Source: Xestospongia muta
Lineage: Eukaryota > Porifera > Demospongiae > Haplosclerida > Petrosiidae
Assembly (NCBI GenBank): GCA_963693285.1
Contig: OY848922.1
Span: 6,684,923-6,748,922, forward strand
DNA length: 64,000 nt
Reading direction: 5' to 3'
Shown: positions 35,263 through 47,700 of the stretch, piece after piece
How the letters are laid out: each line of letters begins with the position of its first letter
Numbering within the stretch: the first letter of the stretch is position 1
Notes under the pieces: model-generated
Told to the model about the DNA's origin: nothing
Database searches by the model: none
Seen by the model: the letters and a program-made list of their open reading frames with translations, nothing else
Made by a program: the position numbers and the translations under genes

Positions 35263-37137
35263 CTGTGGTACAACATCATGTTGAAATGATAAAATTAATG
35301 GCTCACAGGTTTTGCAAAACTTTTTTTCTCACGACGATCAAGCTGCTTAGGAGGTAATGCACTTGGAATGAAGTAATAGGTAGCATTATCACGTTGAACT
35401 TTAGCAATGATATATAAATCGCTAAGCAAATGTAAGAGATCAGCTTTTTTGAAGAGGCCAGGAACAAATTTGATAGAAACAAGGTCTAGCAAATCGTCAG
35501 AAAAAAGACCTTCATGTTGAAGTCTCCGATGAGCATCAGGTGGCAACATCATTCCTTCTTCGACAGCATTTCAGGGAAGTCAACAAAGGATACACGAATT
35601 AAGCTGGTAAGAGCATCCAAAAAATATTGTGGGTTTGTGAAGACAAGGTGAGAGCATGACTCAAAGTATAAAAACACAGAGAGAGACTTAAAGAAAGAGA
35701 CTGCTCCAAATATTTGTCGTTTTGACATCCCCAGTGTCTGACCAATATCTTCACATCGAGCTTGTCGCACAATACCATGTCCTTCATTATCACCTTCCTC
35801 TTTGACATTGGATTCCAAAACATACCAACGAATTGGGACTTTTTTCTCAATGACTGCTTTCTTATGCCCAGTAACGTATGTTCTAATACGTGATGACAGC
35901 TCATTGCGATTTTCTAAACACATATTATTGACAGGAAAAATGAGCTCTTGCTCAGCTTCATTATAGAATATCAATTGATCTTTGTATTGTTGTAGAGCTG
36001 ATAAAAGCTTGGCATTCTTTTTCTTTAGCGACTCCTTGAACAATTTTCCAAAACCTTTCATTTTTTCTTTCATTTCATCTTCATAGGTACCAACAATAAC
36101 GATTGTAGGTAATGACTCATCCTCACTATCATTAATAGCTACAAGCTTAGCTGATGAAACAGAACGAACATATGTTGTAATGAGCTGAAGATTGGTCATC
36201 CTAAGCTCCTTAGGTTGCGTTAGTGGCTTACCGTCAATTGAATACTGGAAGATTGGCTTACTTGACAGTCTATCTGTCAACTTGTGTACAATTACAACTA
36301 CTGTATTGCCACGTACAAATGCTCTAGAGACATCAGCAAACTGTGGTTGACCACCACTATCAAGCACATATATCCAGGTTGATTCAGAGAGTTGTCGAGA
36401 TCTTGAGCCTCTCATAGCACTAAATATATCTTTAGAGAGGTCTAGAATGCTTTTCTTCTTAGTCACCTCGTGTATAGCAACATCATTGCCTATGTTGGAA
36501 GACTCAGATATATCTAATTGTTGTTGATTAGAGCTATCATTTGTTACAACAGTATTCTTGATTTTAGTAGCTGATGGCTGCTGTTGATTTTTCAAACTAA
36601 TTAAATCTTTTACTTTTGGATCTTCATTGGCTTCTGAAGAAAATGTGGTCTGTTCATACTTGCTATGTATATCTGACAAAACTGAACTTTCAGTAATGTT
36701 TAATGGTGACTCCTGACTCTTACACTCTCCAGAAACTTCTGACACTGCTGTTTGATTAGAGAAATCTTCTGTTATGCTCATGTTGTCAGTGACTGTAGAT
36801 GACGTTTCTTGATTCTTGGTGTTGTTAGACTCAAGTGCAAGAATTACTGTAGTATTCAAATTTGCTTGGATACAAATATCTTCTGCTAACATTTCCATGA
36901 TCTCTTTTGTATTAATTATTTCCCAGCTTTTGGCACCATCAAGTGTAGCTATTCTTTCAACAGCTCTAATTGGTCGATCAGCAATAGCTCTGCTGTGATG
37001 ATGATGTGGTGGATCCCAATTAAAGAGAAGATGCTTGAAAGATGTCTTACCAACAGCAGGAGGACCAGCCAAGAGCAACTTAATAATTGATAAAATGATA
37101 TAACCTTCATCAAGTGCTTGTAATAAAATGCTTTTGT
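35263..37137 (-). pseudogene. Gene C ROC-COR exon, two frameshifts
   Basis: P-loop GPPAVGKTSFKH just after the acceptor-proximal helix, then about 190 Ser/Thr/Asn-rich residues, G3 DSGGQPQFADVSRAF, G4-like IVGTYEDE, and COR (RWYVLESNVKEEG, NPQYFLDALTSLIRVSFVD). The frame changes near 35560 and again near 35324. Confidence 0.8.
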
Positions 37138-37183
37138 CTACAAGAAAAATTAATTAAATCATGTCATCTATATTGTATGTTAC

Positions 37184-37271
37184 CATTATCAATCTGATCA
37201 ATTATATTCAAGAGCTTTTTGTAAAAGTCTTCAGCTTTCTTTTTAGCTAATGTAATAGCTGTGTCACCATT
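37184..37271 (-). CDS. Gene C ankyrin cap exon
   Basis: 88 nt ending in phase 1, NGDTAITLAKKKAEDFYKKL and onward. It corresponds to the last ankyrin exon of gene D (43247-43319). Confidence 0.75.
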
Positions 37272-38493
37272 CTAATGAACAAAAAAGATATAACTCTTCA
37301 ATATGATAACTAAATACATATTTCAAATAGTTTGTTTAATAGTAACCACACTATAAATGCTATTATTAATTCACCAATTATAATTACTATAATTGATATT
37401 TATGAATAAAATCTATATACAATTTGCTATGATGATGACTATCATCTCTGCCAGTATCCATGCAACACAGTCCAATCTGTTCGAAGTAGTATAGCAACTC
37501 CCATTTCCAAATTGAACATTGTTATTGAGAAGATAGACTTCAAGTGTTATATAAGATGAATGCATGATGTTAAAGGATCTGTATAATTCATAAAGATTAA
37601 GTGGTTTAGACAGGACAAGACTCTTGGGCTCATAAATCAATTATATAAAATTTATTTAGGTGGATATAGAAATAGAAATATGTGAGCAAACTTTTTCCTT
37701 ATTATTTAAATATTTTTATAATGTGATAAGATACATAGAGAAGATTCATTTTCTGTACTTTATCCTTCATCTTTGTGATCTCCATTAAGTGAAGAATTTA
37801 AGTTTTAAAGTATAGACACTTGGTCTAAAAGGCCTATATTTTGGTCATGGACCATACGTTTTATATCCCTTTGAAACAAGTGACCATTCTAGTTATAAAA
37901 TTCTAATGAGTACTAGTGAAGACAAGGATATGTGCATGTGACAAATATCCACATAGATTGAGTAAGTCTGGACCCTTGCAAAATGCCTAAGATGAGTCTC
38001 AAGTCTTTGTTTCTAAAAATGTGACATCTAACAAAGGAGAAAACAATAATTCTAGTCAAAATAGTATATAAGGAAGATGTTGTTCTTAGAATCTCATGAT
38101 TTTAGCCTTAAATATAGCTGGATGAAAGGTTAGACACTTCCCATTCTGTAATAACTTCATCCAATAAGCAATCACTTTACTATATATATTCCAGCCACAT
38201 GTCTCAATATAATAATACTACATATAATAGTTTACATTGTATGTCTGAGAGACCATGAACACTATTTTGGCATAAGATTAGCATTTTTCAATAAAGAAGC
38301 ATAAATTCAAACCTACTACAATTAATAAATTATATAAAAAAATATACGTAACATTTTAAAGTAATTAGAACAAAAGTGTAAACATTCTTGTATTTAAGTA
38401 AAATTACACGTTTAAAACTATAAATAAAGATAATCAGTAGTTAGTTTATGTAAATATGAATAATGACATTATCAGAAAGAAAGGTAATATAAT
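37272..38493. other. Between genes C and D; gene C start not identified
   Basis: 1.2 kb of AT-rich sequence with no further ankyrin exon or obvious start exon for gene C. Any promoter of gene C would lie here. Confidence 0.45.
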
Positions 38494-38774
38494 TCATTTA
38501 TTAGTTTTGGAAAGACACATATCCAGAATACATTTTGCTATAGAAGGCTCAAGAACTGGAGGTAAGTCCACTGCTGTTATTATAGTAGACCAAGTAACTT
38601 CACTAGGTCGTTTGTCTAACCAAACCTGGATGACATCTGCAAGTCTGTCAGCATTACGATTCCTTTGGTCTAGTATATTCTCCAGACCTCCATGGCTAAT
38701 TCTCAAGGCATGTCCTATCTGTCTCCATTTATATTCAATGGGTGATAATAAACGAATAAGATCCAGTTTGTCTT
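38494..38774 (-). CDS. Gene D exon: Death domain 2 and stop
   Basis: 281 nt. Reads DKLDLIRLLSPIEYKWRQIG, then NADRLADVIQVWLDKRPSEV, TWSTIITAVDLPPVLEP, ending SKTNK-stop. Closest to gene C's terminal exon. Confidence 0.88.
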
Positions 38775-41700
38775 CTATAATTATAAAGACACATCATTAA
38801 TATATATTGCTAAAATATATAAGTTAATGAAGATAGAGATGTAGAGAAATACTGTATGCATTAGTTGTAGATACAAAGCCTTACCAATATTAACAGGAAC
38901 ACAAACGTTTTTCTCATGTTGAACAAGTAGTCCACTATCAGTAATGTCTGTAATGAAAGTAAAAAAAATACAGTTACAGTTTCATAATGTAAAAAATGGA
39001 TACATTAGTTTATGTTCATTATATTTTACAAATATGATACTAATCATACCTAAAGTGACTACTTTTTGACTAGCCAATGAATGATCTTTATTCAAATGGT
39101 CTTTGTCTATTGAAAATAAAATGTTGATAAATTACTGCAATGCCACATTGTATATATACGAATAATTATAATCACTGTTTTTAGTGTTTAGGAAATTATA
39201 ACTAAATAATTTTCGTATTTATAAAGTAGAGAAGCATAAACAAACAACATAACTTGTTTTATGTATTAAAGGTGAACGTGTAGCAATAATAGAGTGAAAA
39301 GTAGAGTTAATAATTGATTTAATCAACAGAGTATAAATGAAAAGTAGATTGTACATATGGTAGCAAATATTTTTAATGAAATGTTTATAAATCTTACCAG
39401 GATTTTTCGTATTCCTTTCTAGATCTACATTTTTAGCTATAACTTGTGAAGTAGCACCAGTAGTGTCTGCAATTAAAGTAATACTAACAGTAAAAATGAC
39501 ATGTTTGGATATTTAACAATAAAGACATTTGTAGGAAATGAAATATTATATTTAAAATTTCATTGTATTCAAAAAAAACTTCAGCTAAAGTTTTTAAAAT
39601 CCATAGAGCAATAGATTAATACATTATTATATTAAAATCATTGGTAAGTGCACATTTATATATGCCATACTGTTCAGATATACAAACGTAAATTTTAGTA
39701 TTACCATTTTGTGACTCAATCTTTTGAGCAATATCAAGGTGACCCATATCTTTTAGAGCTTCAATAAATTTTGCCCTAGTTGCTATCCCTCCATCTAACC
39801 ATGTCATTAACATGTCTTTACGAGCAGGTCCAGACTGATGATGGTTGTTCTTTTTGATTTCCATCAGTACTACATTCTTAATACCCAAATACACTCCCAA
39901 CATTTCCCAATCTTCAATTTCTTTTGCAAACCTTATTAGGGCAACAAGGTGACATTCATCTATAGATAATATATAAAATTGTCTTGCTAGGATTCTTATT
40001 GTAATATGTGACTTACTAAGAGGTCCATCTGGTAGATTTGAGCTCACTGGGATAATTACTGATTCAGCCTCTAATAAAGAGGTAAAATTTATAGATACTA
40101 TTATGTTGTTAAATACTATATGGTACTCTGTATATATGTCGTCCCTACCTAATTTTACACTCATAACATTGTTTATTTTTGGAGCTGGTCCATCCACAGA
40201 TACTGCTAGTAAAAGTTAATGATCATTTTATTTAAATGTATGGTAAGTACATACCAATTAGATCAGTTAATTTTCCACCAGAAATGACAGAGCAAGGATC
40301 TGTATTAGGACAAACACATGTCAACTTCACATAAATATGAGCTAATCTTTTTAACTCACCAATTAGCCAACAGGTTTGTCTTTCATCAATTAATTCAAGT
40401 GTTGGGAGCTGTTTTTCAATACTACATCTCATTAAAGGTGGATCATCATCCCATGATATAATAACTGGATGTAACTTGTATCCACTTTCACTGTGCTCTT
40501 GTTTACAAGGGACAGTTACTTCAGCTTTGAGTGCCCCTTCATCATATGCCAATATATCAGAACAAGCTGATATAGCTTCACAGATAATTTTGCGCAATTT
40601 AAAGCAATTTTTAGTTACACCATTGTAGTAGACCTCAATCCAATAAAATCGATCTACTAATAAGACAGAACCAAATAAATCTTCAGAATAAAGTAAAACA
40701 GCATAACGAAGCTGTCTTGGAAATGCAATTGAACAACTATCTATATCAAATTGTGGACGTTCTGTTCTGTCAACAAGAGCAACTACAACAGCTGGACACA
40801 CACCCTAAAAATAGAGAATGATGTTATTTTTTATTAATTATAACTAATTCGCAAAAGAATACTTTTAACACTAACATAAACAATGATTGTTGAGTTGTAG
40901 AACAGTTACATCACTTACCTGAGGAACGACTTTACCTCTGAATGTAATAATCATTGGATCACATTTTCTTTGAAAAAGAACTATGTCTTTCTCTTTTGCT
41001 TGTATAGGTGGTAATACTACTGGCATAAAATAGCGCTTAACACCATCAGTTGTCGAGAGTGGAGTAATAATATGCAGATAACGAAGCAACATTAAAAAGG
41101 CATGCTTTGTAAAAAGAGAAGAAACAAATGGTAGGCAAACATTATCCAGTAAAGATTCATCAAATACTCCAAATTCACGAAATGTTCGCTGAGTGTCTGG
41201 TGTTATAGACTTACCCTCGAGTAAAATATCCTCTAAGGAGTCTACAAATGACACACGTATCAATGCTGAGAGCATATCAAGGAGATATTGAGGATTAGTA
41301 AAGATTACGTTACGAAGGACAATTGGAAAATACAGAAACAAGGCCATGGTATGTAAGTGGGATAAAGAATTCAGGACATCATTTCCATCCATACTAAGAC
41401 TACCTGCAATACCATGACAAAACTCTAATGAAATTATTCCATGATCCTCTTGTGATGCCTCCTCTTTCAAACGCAATTCAAACATGTACCAACGTACTGG
41501 TATGGGTGCAGCAATGCTAATATCCTTCTCATAGGACATAATATGCTGTCGAAGAGAAGAAGATATCTTCCTTCGATTCCACCTGCAAAGATTATCAACA
41601 GGAAATATGAGCTCTCTTCGACCTTCATTATGAAAAATAAAATGATCATGAAACTCACTAAGAGTAGACAGTAGCTGCTCATTCTTAAACTCTAATGACT

Positions 41701-44700
41701 CATAGAATATTTTTCTCAGACCCTTAATCTTATCATAGTAAGTGCCAATGATCATAAAAAGTGGTAAGCTTTTCTTTCCTTTTACAACAACAGCATTTTT
41801 AGAGGAAACTATCGAACGCACAAAATGCTCTATCAGCTCTAGGTTGGTCATCTGTAACTCACTGGGTTGATTGAGCAACTTACAATTCAGTGAGTAGCAA
41901 AACTGAGGCTTTTCAAAAAGGCTTTCTGTTAACTTTGTACAGATTATATTTATAGTATTTCCACGAATAAATGCTCGTGATACATCAGCAAATTGTGGCT
42001 GGCCACCACTATCAAGAACATTTATCCATGTGGCTTTGTGGCGGTTTTGTGTTGTCTTTTGCTCTGCAAAAATTTTTGCTAATTCCTTAGAATATTGATC
42101 ACGATCTGGATTGGTATTGTAAGCTGAAATTGCTCTAGCAGGGCTGTTGCTAGAAACTACAGGTTGTGTAGCTTCGTCAGATGACATTGTTGCACTATTT
42201 AAAGACATATGATAGCTAGTGACATCTTTGGTTTCCTTCTTTGCTTGGCTGTATTTTGTGGATGTAACAATATCTGTATCCAACTCTTTCGAATCATTTT
42301 TTGATTTGGTTGATGTTATAGCAGTAGGCAACAGTGAAGCAGCATTGTGACTTTCTACTTTTTGTATAGCTGACCCAGTAATGCTAATGCCGGTTTCATC
42401 AGTTCTCAACCATTGGGGTGATTCTGTAGATAAAGATTTTCCACTCGCATCTTCTGAAATAGGATCATCGGTTTCTTGTTGTGAATCTTGCTCTAGTGCA
42501 TGAATTGCATCTGAGAGCATCCTTAGCAAGTCAAGACTGGTAACCTTTTCCCATATCTTTCCTTCATTGCGTCCAGCAACCCTCTCTAATGCTCGTATAG
42601 GTCTTGTTGCTAATGCTGTACTGTTGTGAAATTTAGGTGCATTCCAGTTGAATAGAAGTGACTTGAATGCTGTTTTACCAACACAAGGTGGTCCCATAAG
42701 AACAAGTCTCATGTTAGTCAGTCGAACATTGCCGTTGTGGAGTCCACGTTTGAAAAGCCGTTGTAATGCTGTAGCAAAAAAACCAAAGGATATTAGATTA
42801 CTGTTAGAATAATGTATTGTGCTAGCAGTACATTAGCATACTAATCATATTAATAACATAAGGTATACAATCTTCTACTGTATTTTTGATACAAAAGATA
42901 TTAATAAATATATATTTGTCTTAAGATTGGAGATTATCATTAAATTGACTACAGAATATTAGCCTATAGAGATGTCTGCATACAGAGATAGAAGAAAGTA
43001 CAGTATTGTTTGTTAATTAAGAAACCTCCCTCAATTATACTTCCAATTTTTAATTGTAATATCTTAATTTGCTAATTGTCATAACTTCAAATTCTGTACT
43101 TTTATGTCCCCTCAATTGGAACATACTGATATATGTTTTAGTATGGTCATATATATATGTTCTACAATAATATAAATTATACAAGGAAAATGAAGTTTGT
43201 TGTCATGTGCATAGTAGTTAATTGTTACTAATTATCAAATACATACCTTCATCTATTATCAGTTTTGCAGTGTTTCGATAGCCTCTACTCTGAGCTAATT
43301 CAGCTGGAGTTCTACCATCCTAAGTGGAGAATGAATGTATTAATGGAAAACCAAAGATAATGTGTAAATTAATATAAATATAAATGTATATATTATATAT
43401 ACATGAAGGTTGTAGCGAGCAAGTTAATCTTCTTGTAACAAGAGAAAAAGTCCATTTGATACTCATGTGAATTGATAAGTAAGTCATCAATGTACAATTA
43501 GTTTATTGAATTACCATCACATCGTATATAAATTTCAGAATATATGCATACATAGTTTATGACTTAAATAAATAGTGTTGTTCAAGGAAAAGTACTACAA
43601 ATAGAAAATATAATACTGTTATAGTGAAAAGTTATTCTTTACATTAGGTAACAAGATTATAAGGCTGCTTACATAGCAATTAAAAATTGATGTTTGATAA
43701 GATTGAAGTAGGCCATGTTTGTTATAATGCGATTACATCATTGTGAACAAGTGTAACTGCCTCACTACCATTGTAAGAAAATAGTAGATGGCAATAGACT
43801 AAATCAATGAAGATGCTGTTGTCCGCTTTAAGAGGAGCCAATAAAAAACGTAGCTATGAGAGTGCAACCATTGAGTTGTTACTATTTAAATAATTCATGA
43901 GTAACGCCCACACAATTAAACTTCATGGACACTTTTAAATAGAAGGTTTGTACAAAGAAAAAGAAAGAATATATAGCTGCTTAGATAACCAAGCTATTAA
44001 GAACTCTTACAGGAATTTGACTAGTATGATAAATCATTATGGAAGATCTGTCCTGTTCATTCATGTGTGGGCGTGGTTCTTGAGTGTTTGAAAACAGCAA
44101 CAACTCAACGATTCTGGATTTAGGAAAGTAAATATTTACGTGTATGTTGCATGTTCCTATTTTGAGTTCATTTCATCTTCTGTTGGAAAGTATAGAGAAT
44201 ATATGATATGTTCCATGATGTCTGGATGTATAGAAATAATAGAAGCTCTTAGCTTTAAATTTGGCTGATATTTTTGAGTTCAGGTCAGATATTGCATTTT
44301 TGTTATACACCACAGAACATCCTTATCCCTCTCTTGTCAGATTAATATTGATATACTATTAATAAGTGTAGAATACAAATCGTATAAACGTATATATCAA
44401 AATTAAAGCACTAGACATCAAAATATATCTTCAATGAATTTAAAGCAGATATCATGATTCTATCTTGTAAGTTTAATATACTCTCCTTTTCATGACTTTT
44501 GAAACTAATGATAATCTTCATCAACTTGTTACAAATTCTACTGATTTGATTTATATCAACAAATTGGTCCTATTCAGCTTATTCCACTGCAATAATAATA
44601 ATGTTCATAAAGTTGTGGAATTTGTTTATGAATATAATTATTGTGTTAATTTGTTATTTGTATACATGTACTTTGTCTGGTTGCTTTTAATGCAGTTGTA

Positions 44701-47700
44701 ATTATAGATAAGACTCTTTAAAAGATCAAACAATTAATTATTTTTGCTATACTATAAACTTAAGGTTCTGATTGAGTTTATGAAATTATGTATTAAATTT
44801 TATTGTGAAAAGGTATATGTAAGAAGAAAAAAATTCTACCAGTGTATGTAGAAAAGACATATAAGAAATCATGCCCACACACAAGATACAACAGTATTTT
44901 AAACTACATCTGTGTGTTTTATGAGTCTTTTTGCTGTGAACATATTTGAAGCTATAGTTACTTATTATAATACAATGTATTAAAACAAAGAACATTATTG
45001 CAGATATTGTTACATAGTCATGTAAATAGTTAGATATACATTATGTTAGATGATTTCATATTAGCTGTGTTCTTAGTCATGTAGGATGAGAGTGAGATGT
45101 TTCAAGTTATGAAGTTAATCTTAATTGTCGTCAGTAAAGGAAGAGTGCAATTAATTTTCTTTCAAATTGCATATCAAAGAAAAACTGATGGCAAGTATTT
45201 TCTAAAGATTTATTGTAAACATTACAAACATTCCTTATTGGGACAATCTTCAGTAATTATGTTATGTCATTACCAATTATACAAACACTCTTGCATAAGA
45301 CAAATTAATAAAACTATACAACACTTAATGTTTCCTTCTTCTTTGTTACTTTTTTACAAGAAACTTCATACCTTATCAACAACAGTAATGTCAGCACCAT
45401 TACTAATTAACATTTTGATGATCTCTGGATGATTATTGCGAGCTGTCCAATGTAATATAGTCTGGCCATACTGTAACAATAAAACAAAGAAGCAATACAT
45501 ACACGATGTACACTATACAGATCAATTTCAACTCAATCTACTAGTAGTACACAGTACATTCATAAAGTTCATAATATTTATGTATATATATCTACTATAT
45601 AATTCTAATAATGTGCTAATTATGTTTATATTATGAATATAATTATCTGTTCCTGTCCCACCATAACATGATTTTGTGTATACTATATAAGTGTCATATG
45701 GGGTGTGATGATAAGTGTTCCATATCTTTGCGACTCTATCCTGAGTCATCACATAATGGTGACAAGACTGGATCTTCCAGTATAGGAACATGGGAGAATT
45801 ATGCCTCCAACATTATTGTAGGGCAAATGATGTTATTGATAACGAGACATTGGCAGTTTTATGTAGTGTTCGTGGTCCGTTGATGCATAAACTAATCAAG
45901 AATTTACTAATGCCTAAGAAGTCCATGTGATATCTTTCAATTCAATTGTAGACTTGGTGAAGGAGCATTATAGCCCAAAACCATGAGTGTTGTCCAGTGT
46001 TTTAAATTTAATTTAAGGCTACAACAGCCAGGAGAGGCAGTGGCAACCTTTATAGCTGAGCTGAGACAACTATACAAGTTTTGTGAATATGGGGACATGT
46101 TAGATGACATACTACGTGATCGTTTAATGGGTGGTATTTGACAGCTGAGTATTCAACGATGACTACTGGCTGAACCCACCCTAACTAACTCTGAAATGTG
46201 CTCTTGAACTGGTACTTGCAATGTAGTGAGCAGAGAATGATACATAAGATATTCAGTGCTAAAAGCCTACTTGTTACTGTTATGGAGGAAACTGCATAGC
46301 ACCAAGTTGCAGATTTAAAAACTCAAGACTTAAATTTTGTTGAATGTATAATAATTCATAAATAAATGTTTGGTATGTTTTTTTTAATATAATGTTATTT
46401 ATCAAACAAAATAGCATAATATTAGTAATTGTGTTATGTTCAGACATTATTTTTTAAATGAATAGTAGTATATAAATGAAATGAATGTCATGATATAGCA
46501 TCAACAGTACAGTTGAATTTAAAGGTTTCAATGAATGTATATCAAGGAGTATAGAATACAGGTGTTAAATTACTGTTAACAGGAAAAGCAGTTTACAAAG
46601 CAACACATTTCAGTGAATTTTTACATACAAACAGGTATTATGTAAAACACAATGTATCCTGGTCTCACACAAACTCCTGTCGTTCACTAAATGCTTGTTA
46701 CTATTCACAAATTTCTGTTTAATTGTCATTTTAATTGTCTTTTTTTTAATGTACTCAGTGCCACCCTTTAATAATTTTGACAGTAGAAACGACCTCTTAT
46801 TAAATTTATGCTATGTGTTAAGTGTAAGAGAGAGTTGTATTCATAATTTGGAAAAAATTCAGAAGGCTCTATTCTACCTTATATTTGTTTTGTTAAGTCG
46901 TTTGCTCAACCTTATGTGGTTTTCTGATATTATATCTTCATCCTCTGTTTAAATATTAGCTGTTTATACTAAATCCTATTACTCCTATTAGCTAATAGTC
47001 AATCCACCAATACACTTTACAAGTTACTGCATTTATGGATATATGCAGCTAAACCATTTCTAATTAATAGATACAGCTAAAGCAATCATAAATATATATA
47101 TGTATATATATCATGAGACCATAGCAAAGTAATGACTTAGTAGTATCAATTATATCATTATAGATAAAAGGTTAACCTAGCATACAAGAATTGTGGATGG
47201 ACAATCACCTTATGACAGGTCAATATGTCTGCTTGGCTCAGTTTAATTGTAATGCAACAGTTTGTTCTTCCCAGGAATTATAGTAACTTTCACAAACAAC
47301 TTGCATAAATTTGTTTCTTTCCTACTCTGCTAAAACTATGTAAGTATTGACCAGACTATAGTTCAAGCTAAATGCTTCAATTAATCATTTTATCAATGAA
47401 TTAAAACAAAAACTAAGTGTACCATATTCCATCCAATTTCCTATACAGTAAAATAGAACTACACTTAACAGATGATTTAGAGCTTTCTCTTCATTCACTC
47501 AGTAATGTCAATAAATACCTATGCTTTTATTTTACATGGAATACTTCCCGATATAGCTATAGGTATTGAATGTTTAGTCCCAACAATTTTTACAATATAT
47601 TGTGTAATTGCCTTTATTGTCCCATTCCACAGCTACCCAATAAGTCTGTAAACTTAACAAGTACCAACTGACAGGTATGTACACCGTCATAAGGGTAGGA

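Larger units (their letters stand above)
33658..37271 (-). pseudogene. Gene C: ROC-COR-Death paralogue with two frameshifts
   Basis: Exons in order: ankyrin cap 37184-37271; ROC-COR 35263-37137; conserved module 34766-35210; linkers 34613-34669, 34433-34492, 34055-34117; Death 33658-33938. All introns have GT-AG ends and phases agree with gene D, except inside the ROC-COR exon. There, one missing base near 35555-35570 moves the frame at VDFPEML, and a second near the seven-A run (35321-35327 on the plus strand as T) moves it again. Restoring one base at each place would make the exon length agree with the donor phase. Unlike gene D it has a single Death domain and only one ankyrin exon; no others occur up to gene D's stop at 38494. 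It could be a young pseudogene, or functional if one or both indels are sequence errors. Confidence 0.7.

Noticed and set aside
45528..45791. 87-residue minus-strand frame, with its copy at 55420-55683
   Set aside because: It overlaps the plus-strand gag fossil and intron; its conservation only reflects the segmental duplication.
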